A stretch of DNA of 44,867 bases from Thermodesulfobacteriota bacterium (GCA_040755095.1 JBFMBH010000016.1:1-44867), one strand, 5' to 3'; positions 8,676 through 17,629 are shown, counted from the first letter of the stretch. Notes: generated by a model from the sequence alone, not told the origin. Program-made: numbers and translations.

Positions 8676-9173
8676 TCAGCGCCAGCCACCCTCCCGGCCA
8701 CCCGACGGCGAGCGGGGAGGTCCGGTCCGGGGGGGCCGGCCGCCGGTCTTGGGCATGGCACGGATGATCGCCCGCAGCACCCGGTTGACGGCCTCCGAAG
8801 AGGGAAAGACCTCTGCCACGTCCGGGTCCAGGCTGACCACCGTGCCGTTGTCGCTGGCGCCGGGATAGCGCTCCGGTCGGGTCTTGCGGCGATCGAACCG
8901 CTCGTGGGGCCGCTGCTCATCCGGCCAGGGCCGCGTCCGCTCCGGACGGAAGCCCTCGCCCTGACCGGCGAAGCGGTCCGGCCGCGGCCGGCGACGGGGG
9001 AGGCGATCAGCCACCGCGGGCTGCTCCTGGACCGGCTCGCTCCGCTCAGGCTTGGCCTCCTGCGGCTCCTCCCCCGGACGGTCGGCCTTGCGCTTGCGCC
9101 GCACAGTGGGGCGCTCCGGTTGCGGCTCCTCCGCCCAGGGGCGGTCCTTGTCGTTGCTGCTGGCCTTCTTCAT
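8676..9173 (-). CDS. Highly charged, mostly disordered hypothetical protein
   Basis: I do not recognise this 165-residue protein. After MKKASSNDKD, about 110 residues are rich in Arg, Pro, Glu and Lys with no hydrophobic core, including RRKRKADRPGEEPQ and LPRRRPRPDRF. One short ordered-looking block follows (VVSLDPDVAEVFPSSEAVNRVLRAIIRAM), then another Gly/Arg/Pro tail. The single amphipathic helix flanked by basic tails suggests a nucleic-acid- or ribosome-associated protein, but that is inference. ATG 9173 is preferred because GAAGGAAG lies upstream; the frame continues to 9314. It sits just upstream of rlmE on the same strand. Confidence 0.6.
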   Translation of the reverse strand: MKKASSNDKDRPWAEEPQPERPTVRRKRKADRPGEEPQEAKPERSEPVQEQPAVADRLPRRRPRPDRFAGQGEGFRPERTRPWPDEQRPHERFDRRKTRPERYPGASDNGTVVSLDPDVAEVFPSSEAVNRVLRAIIRAMPKTGGRPPRTGPPRSPSGGREGGWR

Positions 9174-9573
9174 GGCATGGTCTTCCTTCGGAGGTGTGGG
9201 ATGGTCAGGGAGCCGGCGAGCCGGTGAGGTCGGCCGGGGGCCGGCGCCCGCGGGACAGTTGGTCCTGCTCTGGTTGATGACGGGGGCCACGGCGGGGCAT
9301 GCCGGCCGGGACATGGTGGCTCTGTGTGAAGCCGGTCGAGGGTCGTCTCCCTGAAGGTCCGGGGGAGGGGCGGCAGGCGGTCCCGGTGCCGTGTCCGGCA
9401 GGGGGAGCGGCGAGAGCCGGTGGTGCCTTCATCGACCCCTGCACAAGAGGTCGCATGTTTCGGGCCGGCGGTCAACCGATATAAGCAGGATGGATGGCGC
9501 CGGATGGCGCCGGCGATGGGCCGGCCCGCCCGCGACCGGCGCGCCGGCCACGGGCGGATAAGCCGGGGGGGCC
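9174..9573. other. Non-coding gap between DsrE gene and charged protein
   Basis: I see no convincing gene in these 400 bases. Open frames exist on both strands but encode low-complexity Pro/Arg/Gly sequence typical of G+C-rich shadows. It probably carries the promoter of the minus-strand charged protein/rlmE/yebC/ruv run, but I cannot point to a clear -35/-10 pair. Confidence 0.4.
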
Positions 9574-9933
9574 TCAGATCATGAAGGTCTTGTCATGCTC
9601 GGCCAAAAGATCGATATACTCGGGCGCGGCTTTGAGCTCACAGCCCGTGATGAACTCCTCCGGGTCCAGGAGCCGCTTGTCGACGCAGGCCTTGCAGACA
9701 TAGATCGGCGTGCCGTTCTTGCTCAGGTAGTCGAGCTGGGCCTTCATGGTCTCCCGGGTGGTGGTGGAGAAGTCGTCGCTGATGCCGAACTGGGCCCAAA
9801 ACACGCCATCCTCCAGAAGGAAGATCGAAACATCGTGCCCCTTCTCCTTGGCCACCTTGGCAAAGTGAAAGGCGCGAGCCACCATCATTCCGTCCTGGAT
9901 GCCCTTGGAGATCGTGAACAGCATCTTGGCCAT
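9574..9933 (-). CDS. DsrE/DsrF-like family protein
   Basis: A 119-residue cytoplasmic protein of the DsrE-like fold, a family that includes sulfur-carrier and sulfur-relay subunits. It starts MAKMLFTISKGIQDG and has the alternating pattern AFHFAKVAKEKGHDVSIF. The cysteine-containing segment YVCKACVDKRLL, followed by TGCELKAAPEYI, matches the region where sulfur-binding Cys residues sit in the family. GGAGGA precedes the ATG. No dsr or tus genes are nearby, so the substrate is unknown. Confidence 0.88.
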   Translation of the reverse strand: MAKMLFTISKGIQDGMMVARAFHFAKVAKEKGHDVSIFLLEDGVFWAQFGISDDFSTTTRETMKAQLDYLSKNGTPIYVCKACVDKRLLDPEEFITGCELKAAPEYIDLLAEHDKTFMI

Positions 9934-10043
9934 GGTGCGTAATCCTCCTTCGTCCGCGGTAAAGGTGAGAAAAATGGCCGGGGATGGCCGGCCCGGCCGG
10001 TCATCCCCGGAAGCAGTCCTCGCGGTTTGGCAGCCGGCGATAG

Positions 10044-10059
10044 ACTAGCCGGTGCTAGT
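10044..10059. repeat. Short inverted repeat upstream of the DsrE gene
   Basis: ACTAGC at 10044-10049 pairs with GCTAGT at 10054-10059 across a four-base centre, in the AT-richer gap between mutY and the DsrE gene (9934-10099). It lies upstream of the DsrE start on that gene's strand and could be a small operator. The arms are short, so chance is possible. A possible TTGTCA -35 element lies nearby without a convincing -10. Confidence 0.25.
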
Positions 10060-10099
10060 TACCAGATTGCGCGCCAATTGACAACCACAATATTGAGGA

Positions 10100-11233
10100 T
10101 CAGGGGAAATTTGTGCTGCGGAAAGGCTGCGCCGCGCTGGCTGTCAGCAAAGCAGCTAGGCGACCATCCGCGGCCAGCAGGCTCACCAGTTGGCGGTGAC
10201 CGGCCGGCAGCGCCAGGGAGGCCAAGTCCGTGGCGGTGACCCAGCGATACTCCTGGGCTGCGTGCAGGACCACCCGCGGCTCGGCTGCGAGGAGCCGGCA
10301 CGAGAAGCAGTGCTGGGTGACCCGGTAGCGGGTGTAGGTGTGGCGCACCACGGCAAGAGGCGCCAGCTCGCCCACGGCAAGCTCGGTCTCCTCGGCGAAT
10401 TCCCGCACCAGGGCCGCCGCCGCCGATTCCCCGTCCTCGATCTCGCCGCCGGGCAGCTCCCAGAGGTTGGCCCACACTCCCACCGCCGGCCGCTTCTGGA
10501 CAAAGACCCGGCCCTGGTGCACCAGCATGCCCGTGGCCATGATGATGGGGATCGTCCGCGGTCGGCCGGCCCGGCCCGGCCGCTCATGGATGGTGTCCCG
10601 GGCCCGGGCCAGGCAGAACGAGGCCACCGGGCAGACCGGGCAGCGGGGCCGCCGGGGCAGGCAGACCAGGGCCCCCAGCTCCATCAGGGCCTGGTTGAAA
10701 GCCCGGGGCGCGGTTGCCGGCAGGAGCTCGCCGGCCAGCTCCCAGACGCCTTCCTTGAAGGCGGGATCGCTCGCCCGCCCCGGCAGATCGAAGAGCCGGG
10801 CCAACACCCGGATCACATTGCCATCCACCGCCGGAAAAGGGGCATCAAAGGCGATGCCCATGATGGCACCGGCGGTGTAGCGGCCGATCCCCGGCAAGGC
10901 CAGGAGGGCCTGGTGGTCGGCGGGAATCTGGCCGCGGAAGCGCTCCACCAGGATGCGGGCGCAGGCCATGAGCTGCCGGGCCCGGCGGTAGTAGCCCAGG
11001 CCCTCCCAGGCCTTGAGCACCTCCTCCTCGGAGGCGGCGGCCACCGCCGCGGCGTCCGGAAAGAGGGCCAGCCAGCGCTGGAAGTAGACTACCGCCCGCT
11101 CCATCCGGGTCTGCTGGAGCATGATCTCCGAAATCCAGACCTGATACGGATCGTAGGTGCGGCGCCAGGGCAGATCGCGGCCATGGGCCGCGAACCAGTC
11201 CAGGAGGGACGAAACGAGACGGTGACGATTCAT
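10100..11233 (-). CDS. mutY: A/G-specific adenine glycosylase MutY
   Basis: MutY removes adenine mispaired with 8-oxoguanine. The 377-residue protein has Glu36 in WISEIMLQQT, the helix-hairpin-helix LPGIGRYTAGA (about 113-123) and the catalytic Asp137 in FPAVDGNV. The 4Fe-4S loop with the canonical C-x6-C-x2-C-x5-C spacing is at Cys191, 198, 201 and 207. A C-terminal Nudix-like domain recognises the 8-oxoG partner (LWELPGGEIEDGE, REFAEETEL). ATG 11233 matches the family start (MNRHRLVSSLLDWF); the frame is open to 11332. All catalytic and cluster residues are present, so it should be functional. Confidence 0.96.
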   Translation of the reverse strand: MNRHRLVSSLLDWFAAHGRDLPWRRTYDPYQVWISEIMLQQTRMERAVVYFQRWLALFPDAAAVAAASEEEVLKAWEGLGYYRRARQLMACARILVERFRGQIPADHQALLALPGIGRYTAGAIMGIAFDAPFPAVDGNVIRVLARLFDLPGRASDPAFKEGVWELAGELLPATAPRAFNQALMELGALVCLPRRPRCPVCPVASFCLARARDTIHERPGRAGRPRTIPIIMATGMLVHQGRVFVQKRPAVGVWANLWELPGGEIEDGESAAAALVREFAEETELAVGELAPLAVVRHTYTRYRVTQHCFSCRLLAAEPRVVLHAAQEYRWVTATDLASLALPAGHRQLVSLLAADGRLAALLTASAAQPFRSTNFP

Positions 11234-11443
11234 GGTGCAGCCAGGGAAACGCGCCCGTCCGGCGCAATGGCGGCGCCGGGTGGGCTCCTCCAGGAGGATC
11301 GACCACCAGCGACCGCGCATCCAGGACCGCAAGCCTCCAAGGGGCGTCCCCTCGGCGCCTGGCCGGGCGGCTCTACGCCTCCTTGTCCAGGGCCTCCAGG
11401 AGTCTCCGTGGACCGAACCGGTACAAGGCCGCGCCTTCCGCCT

Positions 11444-12595
11444 TCATCCTTCATTGAGAACGTCAAGGTAGCGGTCGTAGACAAAGAGCCGGTTCCTGCG
11501 CTTGCCGGTCAGCTCGCGCACGGTCCCGAGGTCAGCGAGGAGCTCCATGGCCGACGAGGCGGCCGGGAACGACAGGCCCGTGCTGCGGCAGACCTCGGGC
11601 ATGGAGAGGATGGGGCGCGCCTTGAGCGCATCGTGCACGCGCAGCGCCGAGCCGGCCCGGCGGCCGCTGGGCTCGATCCGGGACCGGTCGGTCTTGAACA
11701 TCTCGGCCAGCCGCTGGGCTGTGGAGACCGCGCCTTCGGCGGTCTGGCGCACGCCTTCCAGAAAAAAGGCGAGCCACGCCTCCCAATCGCCGGTGCGGCG
11801 TACCCGGTCGAGCAGCTCATAGTAGGTGGCCCGGTTCTGCTTCAGGTAGAGGCTCAGGTACAGGAGCGGCTCGCGCAGCAAGCCGGCGTGGCAAAGCAGG
11901 AAGGTGATGAGCAGCCGCCCCACGCGGCCGTTGCCGTCCAGAAACGGGTGGATGGTCTCGAACTGAACGTGCGCCAGCGCGGCCCGCACCAGCACCGGCA
12001 GCCCGTCGCTCTCGGCGTGCAGGAACCGCTCGACCGCCGACATGCACTCGGGCACTGCCGTGTGGGGCGGGGGCACGAAGACCGCGTTGCCCGGCCGGCT
12101 GCCGCCGATCCAGTTCTGCGAGCGCCGGAGCTCGCCCGGCTCCTTGCCGCTGCCCCGGCCGCGCGAGAGCAGCACACCGTGGATCTCCCGGAAGAGGCGG
12201 TTGGAGAGGGGAAAGCCTTCCCGCAGGCGCCTAAGCCCGTGGTTCAGGGCCGCGATGTAGTTTGACACCTCGACGACGTCATCGAGGGGAACCCCCGGCG
12301 CCTCTTCAAGCTCAAAGAGCAGCAGGTCCGAGAGCGACGACTGCGTCCCCTCGATCTGGGAGGAGAGCACAGCCTCCTTGCGCACGTAGGCATAGAGGAA
12401 AAGCGCCATATCGGGCAGAAGGACGGATACGCCGTCGAGGCGCCCGACCGCGAGCACGGCGGATTCCAGTGCCCGCTGGAGCCCGCCATCGAACATGAGC
12501 GGCGGGTTCGGGGGCAGAGGTGCCGGCACAAAGGCGCGGACCTGTTCCCCGCCGACGCTTGTGACTTCGTACCGGCCGGTCTCCCCGCGCTCCAT
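11444..12595 (-). CDS. Fic-family AMPylase with N-terminal inhibitory motif (class II)
   Basis: The 383-residue protein carries the Fic active-site motif HPFLDGNGRVGR at 216-227, with the catalytic His and the phosphate-binding loop. An N-terminal inhibitory helix motif SSQIEG at 78-83 matches [S/T]xxxE[G/N], which places it in the autoinhibited class II. The C-terminal about 80 residues form a winged helix (LSMPEVCRSTGLSFPAASSAMELL), suggesting DNA binding or autoregulation. Family members transfer AMP to protein hydroxyls; the target here is unknown. AGGAGGGG precedes ATG 12595. It sits beside restriction and toxin-antitoxin remnants, where Fic genes often occur. All key residues are intact. 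Confidence 0.93.
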   Translation of the reverse strand: MERGETGRYEVTSVGGEQVRAFVPAPLPPNPPLMFDGGLQRALESAVLAVGRLDGVSVLLPDMALFLYAYVRKEAVLSSQIEGTQSSLSDLLLFELEEAPGVPLDDVVEVSNYIAALNHGLRRLREGFPLSNRLFREIHGVLLSRGRGSGKEPGELRRSQNWIGGSRPGNAVFVPPPHTAVPECMSAVERFLHAESDGLPVLVRAALAHVQFETIHPFLDGNGRVGRLLITFLLCHAGLLREPLLYLSLYLKQNRATYYELLDRVRRTGDWEAWLAFFLEGVRQTAEGAVSTAQRLAEMFKTDRSRIEPSGRRAGSALRVHDALKARPILSMPEVCRSTGLSFPAASSAMELLADLGTVRELTGKRRNRLFVYDRYLDVLNEG

Positions 12596-12640
12596 GGAGC
12601 TCGCCCCTCCTGTTCACGAAAACTGAATAGGCCCAACTGC

Positions 12641-12671
12641 TATTAAGATTTCAGGGGTGAAGTTTAACCAA
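12641..12671 (-). promoter_or_regulatory. Candidate promoter for the fic gene
   Basis: In the AT-richer gap upstream of fic, the minus strand reads TTGGTT (12666-12671). A -10-like element follows: TCTTAA at 17-bp spacing or TTAATA (12641-12646) at 19 bp. The match is moderate and unsupported by other data. Confidence 0.3.
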
Positions 12672-12742
12672 GACTCCTTTCCCACGCCACCGCATCTTCA
12701 GCCCCTTCTGGTCGCCCCGACGCCGGCCGGCCGCCAGACGCC

Positions 12743-12784
12743 CTACGCCGCCCGATTCACGTCGGCATCGAGCAGATAGGCCAT
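12743..12784 (-). pseudogene. First 13 codons of a DUF4411 (PIN-like) toxin gene
   Basis: ATG 12784 starts MAYLLDADVNRAA and stops. DUF4411 toxins begin YLLDANVF, so only the first strand of the PIN-like domain, with its Asp, remains. The ATG overlaps the stop of the upstream remnant (TGATG), the usual coupling of an ImmA/XRE antitoxin with this toxin. The rest of the gene has been lost. Identification depends on about 8 residues plus context. Confidence 0.4.
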
Positions 12785-12935
12785 CAGGACCCGACCCCCA
12801 GGCTGTGGCCGAGCTGGTGGAAGGTGGCCATCTTCCGGAAGCCGAGGAGACGGAAGGCCTCCGTGAACGACGAACGGCCTTCCAGGGTGCTGATCACCAA
12901 CGCTCGAGCGAAACGCTTGCTCGCCCGCGCCCCCT
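12784..12935 (-). pseudogene. C-terminal remnant of an ImmA/IrrE-XRE type protein
   Basis: The end of the frame reads [16 protein letters not shown], then [15 protein letters not shown] and [10 protein letters not shown] recognise this as the C-terminal pattern of the HTH/ImmA (COG2856-like) proteins that pair with DUF4411 toxins. The HTH and metallopeptidase parts are missing. The upstream side joins directly to the AbiEi remnant in another frame, which points to a deletion that fused the two modules. Confidence 0.5.
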
Positions 12936-13207
12936 CCGGTGCCTCTCGATGCCCTGGGCAAGGGCCGCGCCCGAGAACCGAGCCACCCGTAGCCGCGGGT
13001 AGTCGAGGCGTGGCTTGCGCGCCTCGGCGGGCAGGGCGATCCACACCTCGGCGGGGTTCTGGGTCGTCAGCCCATGAAAGCGCAGGGCGGTGAGCAGGCA
13101 AAAGACCCCGGAGGGCACGCGCTTGCCGACCTGGGCGAGGGTGTGCTCGGCGGTCAGCAGGTGCCGACTCGCCACATAAATTCCGCGGGCCTGCCGCTCC
13201 ACCCATT
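12894..13207 (-). pseudogene. Truncated AbiEi-type antitoxin (type IV TA) gene
   Basis: The frame reads [20 protein letters not shown], then [30 protein letters not shown], and [20 protein letters not shown]. This is the central part of AbiEi-like antitoxins, the transcriptional repressors of type IV toxin-antitoxin pairs. The N-terminal winged helix and the C-terminal domain (normally continuing VPVRVYSPAKTVADCFK) are absent. The reading frame instead runs into ImmA-like sequence out of frame. No AbiEii nucleotidyltransferase is present. It lies directly downstream of the hsdM remnant, as in intact type I loci that carry such a gene. Confidence 0.7.
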
Positions 13208-13215
13208 TCCAGCCG

Positions 13216-14199
13216 TCACTCCACCCGCCCGCCTGTCACCTCCGCCAGCATGCGGACGATGTCGTGCTCGATGGCCCGGATATCGGCCTCGATCTCCGCC
13301 AGGGGGCGGGGCGGCGTATACCGGTAGAAGTAGCGGTTCGCGCAGCTCCGGATCGGGCTCGGGGCTGCCGTCCGGGTGGCGGCAGATCGCGGCGGTCTCG
13401 TCCCGCTCCGCCAGGGCGGAGAGGATCGCCTTCCGGGCCGGTGCCGGCAGCCTCAGGCCGGCCTTGCGGGCGGCGTTATCGAGGGCGCGCTCGAAATCGC
13501 CGCGATCCCGGAACACGGTGCCCGGGAGCCGGGTCACGAGGTTGCGGATCGCCGCCTGGAGCGCCCGGCCCTCCGCCTCTTCCTTTGCACCGGCCGTGCC
13601 CTTCTTCTTCGACTGCGCCAGGGCCTGGAACCTCTTCTCCTCCGCAAGCCGCGCGATCCGCGCAGGCGCCGCCTGGAAGTTGAGCCGCAGCGGCCGCTCC
13701 ACGGTGATCTTGCGGAAGCCGAAGTGGGTGGTCGGAAAGATGCGGCTGACCACGACCTCGTCATCCTGGCCGTTCTTGGCGAGCCGGCGGGTGTCGCCGT
13801 CCCGGCAGTCGGCGAGGATGGTGACGATGTCCTGGGCCCGGTCGGGCGGGATCTCCCGGCGCTTGTCGCCGAGGCTTTTTCGCATCGGCACCCAGAAGGC
13901 GGTGGCGTCGATGAGCTGGACCCTGCCCCGGCGTGCTTCCGACTTGCGGGTGGTCACCACCCAGACGTAGGTGGCGATCCCCGTGTTGTAGAAGAGCTGC
14001 TCGGGAAGCGCGATCAGGGCCTCCAGCAGATCGTGCTCCAGGATATGGCGGCGGATCTCGCTCTCGCCGCGCCGGCGTCACCCGTGAAAAGCGGCGAGCC
14101 GTTCATGATGATGGCGATGCGCGAGCCGCCTTCCCTGGGCTCCTTCCCGTGGGCGAGCATGTGCAGGAGGAAGAGAAGCTGTGGCTCACCCGTTCACTC
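13216..14199 (-). pseudogene. hsdM: Type I restriction-modification methylase HsdM, 5'-truncated and frameshifted
   Basis: Homology starts near 14199 with GEPQLLFLLHMLAHGKEP and IIMNGSPLFTGDAG. The frame is lost near 14078, where one base is missing before GESEIRRHILEHDLLEALI. It continues through LFYNTGIATYVWVVTTRKSE, IDATAFWVPMRKSLGDK and TTHFGFRKITVERP. A second frameshift near 13345 moves to RYFYRYTPPRPLAEIEAD and the true stop at 13216. The SAM-binding and NPPF catalytic regions are missing upstream. HsdM methylates adenine as part of type I restriction; this copy cannot. No hsdS or hsdR survives in the window. Confidence 0.88.
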
Positions 14200-14485
14200 T
14201 CCAGACCATGATCCCGTGTTGGACCCTGCCCGATGCAGCCTCCACGAACTCTCCTCCATCCTGGGACGAGACGATACCCGAATCGGGTTCTCCCATCAAG
14301 GTGCAGGAATAACGGTAGGATAGCGGCCCAATGGGATGCCGGCAGGCCGTGATCTGTCCAGGGTCGAAGACGGACCGTTTCCAGCGCTATGCCACGGAGG
14401 CGGATCAGGACCGCAAGCCGCCTTCGGGCCAGACCCGGGGGGTGACGGGGGCGCTGCGACAGCCCCCCCGTTCCCGGCTCGCTCT
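14200..14485. other. Gap upstream of the hsdM remnant
   Basis: These about 285 bases separate the truncated hsdM from the norD-like gene. Short frames run through them on the minus strand, but I recognise none. A TGA sits three codons before the start of hsdM homology, so the missing 5' part is not nearby. I see no repeat or insertion-element end here. Confidence 0.35.
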
Positions 14486-16762
14486 TCACCGGGTCAGGAT
14501 GCGGTAGATCTCCGGCAGGCGGGCGGGCAGTTTGGCGACGTCGTCGAGGACGATGGACTCGACGGCGCCGTAGAGGTGGGCGACGTAGTCCCGGGCTTGG
14601 CGGTCGATGGTGATGCCGAAGGGGTGGATGCCCCGCACCTTGGCCTCGATGAGGGCGTGGCGGGTGTCCTCGATGGCGTAATCCCCCTTGTAGTCGTCGT
14701 AGTCCTCGGGCTTGCCGTCGGAAAGGATGATGAGGAGGCGCACCCGGGCGTCGGCGGCGGCCAGCAGCCGGGTGGCGTGGCGGATGGGCGGGCCCATGCG
14801 GGTGTACTCCCGGGGGGCCAGGGCGGCGATCCGCTGCCGGACGGCGTCGCCGTATGGCTCCTCCAGGTGCTTGACGTGGAAGATTTCGGAGCGCAGGCGC
14901 CGCATGCCGGAATAACCATAGACGGCGTAGCGGTCCCCCAGCCGTTCCAGGGCCTCGCAGAGGAGCACCAGGGCCTCCTTGATGGTCGCACCCACCCAAC
15001 CCTCGGTGGAGGAGGACAGGTCTACCAGAAAGCAGGTGGCGATGTCCCGCTCGTTCCGGAGCTGACGGATGAAGAGCTTCTCCGAGGGCGGCTGGCCGGC
15101 GGCCTGATCGGCCAGCATCTCGGTGACCGCATCGAGGTCGATCTCCTCCCCCTCGGTCTGGCGGCGCACGAAGCGGTAGTCAGCGCGCAGCATTTCGAAC
15201 TGGCGGCGCAGGTGGACCAGAAGCCCCCGGCGGCGGGTGAGGGTCTCGGCCACGAAATCCGACTGCACCGGCGTCAGCTCTTTTTCCAGCAGCCGGCACC
15301 AGTTCCTGCGGAAGCCGGCCCGCCGATAGTCCCACTCGTCATAGGTGAGGGGACCGGTGGCCGCTTCGCCGGCAAGCGGGGCGGCCACCTCCCGGCCGAC
15401 GCCCCCGGCACCGGCCATGTCGAGGGCACTTTGCACGTAAGCCGCCGGCAGGGCGCCCAGGTCGGTCGCAATCTCCCGGGCCAGGGAGCGCAGGCCCTCC
15501 GACAGCCGGACCTCCCGGTCGGCCACCTGGATCATGAGCTCCGGCTCCCGGGCCTTCGTCTCGTCCCTGGGTGCCCCCCCGGCCGCCGCCGGGACGGCCA
15601 CCGCGGCGTCGCCCTGGGGTCTGGCCACTGTCGGCCCGGGAGACGGCGGCGGCAGCACCCCCAGCTCCTGGGTCAGGAGCCGGCCCAGGGCCTCCACGAA
15701 CTGCTGGCGGGCTTCCTGGCGGCGGCGCAGCCGGCCCGCTGCCACCGCTGCCAGATCCGGCTCGCCCAGAAAGAGGAGCGGCGGCGGCACAAGGCCTCCC
15801 CGGGGCAGGTCGGCCAGAAGCTGGCCCAGGCCGGCGGCGACCGCCAGGCTGTCGGCGCTGGTCGCCGCCGGCTTGACCAGGCGGGCCAGGAGGCCTGCGG
15901 CCTGGCCGATCCTGGCGGCCAGCTCCGGTGGGCCCTCCCCGGCCGTGCCCAGCCCCAGGCGCCACAGGGTCTCCACCACCCCGTGCCCGGGCGCCAGCAG
16001 GGCCGGGGCCGGGCGGCCGGTGACCAGGAGCGGCCACAGCGGGGCGAGATCACTGGCCAGGCCAGGCAGCCGGCGGCCGAGCCTTGCCAGCAGGCGCCGG
16101 CCCTCGGCCAGCCAGTAACAAGCCGCGGCCAGGTCCGGCCGGCTGCTGCTGGCGAGGGCCGCCGCCAGGTCCTGATGGCTGCCGTCCGGCAACGCCGGCC
16201 AGAAGGAGCCCTCGGCGAGCATCAGCCATTGCCAGGAGGCGACCAGCTTGTAGACCAGGCGGTGGGCGGCGCCATCGGCCCCCAGATCGATCTCCGCCGG
16301 CAGGAAGATGGTGGCCACATCGGTGCCGGCCCAAGGCGCCGGGGCCAGATCGATGCTGCGGCCGGCCAGACTCCGGAGATACGGCAACAGCCGGCCGGCC
16401 ACTGCCGGGAAGGCCACCCCGCCCCGATCCCGCAGGCGGCACAGGAAGCGGCGCTCCACCTCGGCCATGAAGAGGCGCGCCGCGGCAAGGCCGCCGCCCT
16501 CGTAGGCGTCCAGGATCCCCTTCACCCAGTCCGGCAGCTGCCGGGGGGTCAGGCAGCCCAGGGCCTGGGGCACCTCGGCCAGAAAGGCGAAGGTCAGCCC
16601 CTGGCTCACCGGCCAGATGACCGGCACCTGGTCCAGCACCGCCGCCAGCTCCGGCGGCTCCAGGGCGGCCAGCCCGCCGGCGGGCTCGTCCAGGACCCAG
16701 GAGACCGGCGGCTGTGGACCCATGCGGCGCGCCAGCTCATGGCGCACAACGGCTCGTTCCAT
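14486..16762 (-). CDS. NorD/CbbO-like protein with C-terminal von Willebrand A domain
   Basis: A 758-residue partner of MoxR-type ATPases (NorD, CbbO). In known systems the pair remodels or inserts metal into a target enzyme such as nitric oxide reductase or Rubisco. The first about 560 residues are helical and Leu/Ala-rich. The C-terminal vWA domain starts near 571 and has an intact metal-ion adhesion site: DLSSS at 581-585, Thr in TRMGPP near 654, and SDGKPEDYDD from 681. GAGG lies about 6 bases before the ATG. The NorQ-like ATPase is 54 bases upstream on the same strand. No nor or cbb genes are in the window, so the client is unknown. Confidence 0.88.
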   Translation of the reverse strand: MERAVVRHELARRMGPQPPVSWVLDEPAGGLAALEPPELAAVLDQVPVIWPVSQGLTFAFLAEVPQALGCLTPRQLPDWVKGILDAYEGGGLAAARLFMAEVERRFLCRLRDRGGVAFPAVAGRLLPYLRSLAGRSIDLAPAPWAGTDVATIFLPAEIDLGADGAAHRLVYKLVASWQWLMLAEGSFWPALPDGSHQDLAAALASSSRPDLAAACYWLAEGRRLLARLGRRLPGLASDLAPLWPLLVTGRPAPALLAPGHGVVETLWRLGLGTAGEGPPELAARIGQAAGLLARLVKPAATSADSLAVAAGLGQLLADLPRGGLVPPPLLFLGEPDLAAVAAGRLRRRQEARQQFVEALGRLLTQELGVLPPPSPGPTVARPQGDAAVAVPAAAGGAPRDETKAREPELMIQVADREVRLSEGLRSLAREIATDLGALPAAYVQSALDMAGAGGVGREVAAPLAGEAATGPLTYDEWDYRRAGFRRNWCRLLEKELTPVQSDFVAETLTRRRGLLVHLRRQFEMLRADYRFVRRQTEGEEIDLDAVTEMLADQAAGQPPSEKLFIRQLRNERDIATCFLVDLSSSTEGWVGATIKEALVLLCEALERLGDRYAVYGYSGMRRLRSEIFHVKHLEEPYGDAVRQRIAALAPREYTRMGPPIRHATRLLAAADARVRLLIILSDGKPEDYDDYKGDYAIEDTRHALIEAKVRGIHPFGITIDRQARDYVAHLYGAVESIVLDDVAKLPARLPEIYRILTR

Positions 16763-16816
16763 GCTGCCTCGATGCGGGGGCTGCGGCTGACTTTCTGCCG
16801 CGCCACCACGCGCTCC

Positions 16817-17629
16817 TTACGGAAAGACGGCGGAGACCATCTCCTCCAGCGCGGCGAGAAGCTCGGGGTCGTCGCTGAGGGCGCCGGCCACCGCCACCCG
16901 GCAGGCGGTGCGGGCCGGGATGCCGGCGGCGATCAGCTTGCCGGCGTGAACCAAAAGACGGGTGCTGGCGCCCTCCGGCAGACCGCTGTCGGTGAGCCCG
17001 CGGGTCATGGCCGCCAGCTGCACCAGACCGGCAGCCAGGCCCTCCCCCACCCCGGTCTCGTGGCGGACGATGGCCGCCTCCCGCGCCGGGTCCGGATAGG
17101 AAAACTCCAGGGCCACGAAGCGCTGGCGGGTGGAGGGCTTGAGGTCCTTGACCACGCTCTGGTAGCCCGGGTTGTAGGACACCGCCAGCATGAACTCCGG
17201 CGGCGCCACCACCACCTGGCCGAGCTTTTCCACCGGCAGCTCCCGCCGGTCGTCGGCCAGAGGGTGGATGACCACGGTGGTGTCCTTCCGGGCCTCGACG
17301 ATCTCATCGAGGTAACAGATGGCCCCCGCCCGCACCGCCATGGTCAGCGGGCCGTCGGTCCAGACCGCCTCACCGCCCTTGATGAGGAACCGTCCCACCA
17401 GGTCGGCGGTGGACAGGTCGTCGTGACAGGAGACGGTGACCAGCGGCCGGCCCAGGGACCAGGCCAGGTGCGCCATGAACCGGGTCTTGCCGCAGCCGGT
17501 GGGGCCTTTGAGGAGAAGCGGCAGCTCTTGGCGGTACGCGGTGGTGGCAATCGTGAGCTCGTCCGCCAGGGGCAGATAGTACGGCTCCTCCTGGGGAGCC
17601 TGGGTGATACGATGGTCCTGCGCGTGCAT
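16817..17629 (-). CDS. MoxR-family AAA+ ATPase, NorQ/CbbQ type
   Basis: A 270-residue AAA+ ATPase with Walker [10 protein letters not shown] (42-50), the [14 protein letters not shown] block that distinguishes the NorQ/CbbQ group, Walker B ICYLDEI (104-110), and SYNPGYQS with the sensor Asn. ATG 17629 matches the family start; the frame is open to 17707. It forms an operon with the downstream NorD-like vWA protein and is expected to act with it as a co-chaperone. The 5' leader holds a strong hairpin (17668-17697) and a good -10 element. Confidence 0.92.
   Translation of the reverse strand: MHAQDHRITQAPQEEPYYLPLADELTIATTAYRQELPLLLKGPTGCGKTRFMAHLAWSLGRPLVTVSCHDDLSTADLVGRFLIKGGEAVWTDGPLTMAVRAGAICYLDEIVEARKDTTVVIHPLADDRRELPVEKLGQVVVAPPEFMLAVSYNPGYQSVVKDLKPSTRQRFVALEFSYPDPAREAAIVRHETGVGEGLAAGLVQLAAMTRGLTDSGLPEGASTRLLVHAGKLIAAGIPARTACRVAVAGALSDDPELLAALEEMVSAVFP

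Noticed and set aside
6771-9227. 818-codon open frame on the plus strand
   Set aside because: It is antisense to ruvC, yebC and rlmE, all identified by motifs, and its sequence has no recognisable domain.
9940-10100. tRNA or small RNA gene between DsrE and mutY
   Set aside because: The short dyad is not part of a cloverleaf, and no promoter-terminator pair supports a small RNA.
10190-12265. 691-codon plus-strand frame
   Set aside because: It is antisense to mutY and fic and carries no motifs.
13216-14199. A working type I restriction methylase
   Set aside because: The SAM-binding and NPPF regions are absent, and at least two frameshifts interrupt the remaining part.
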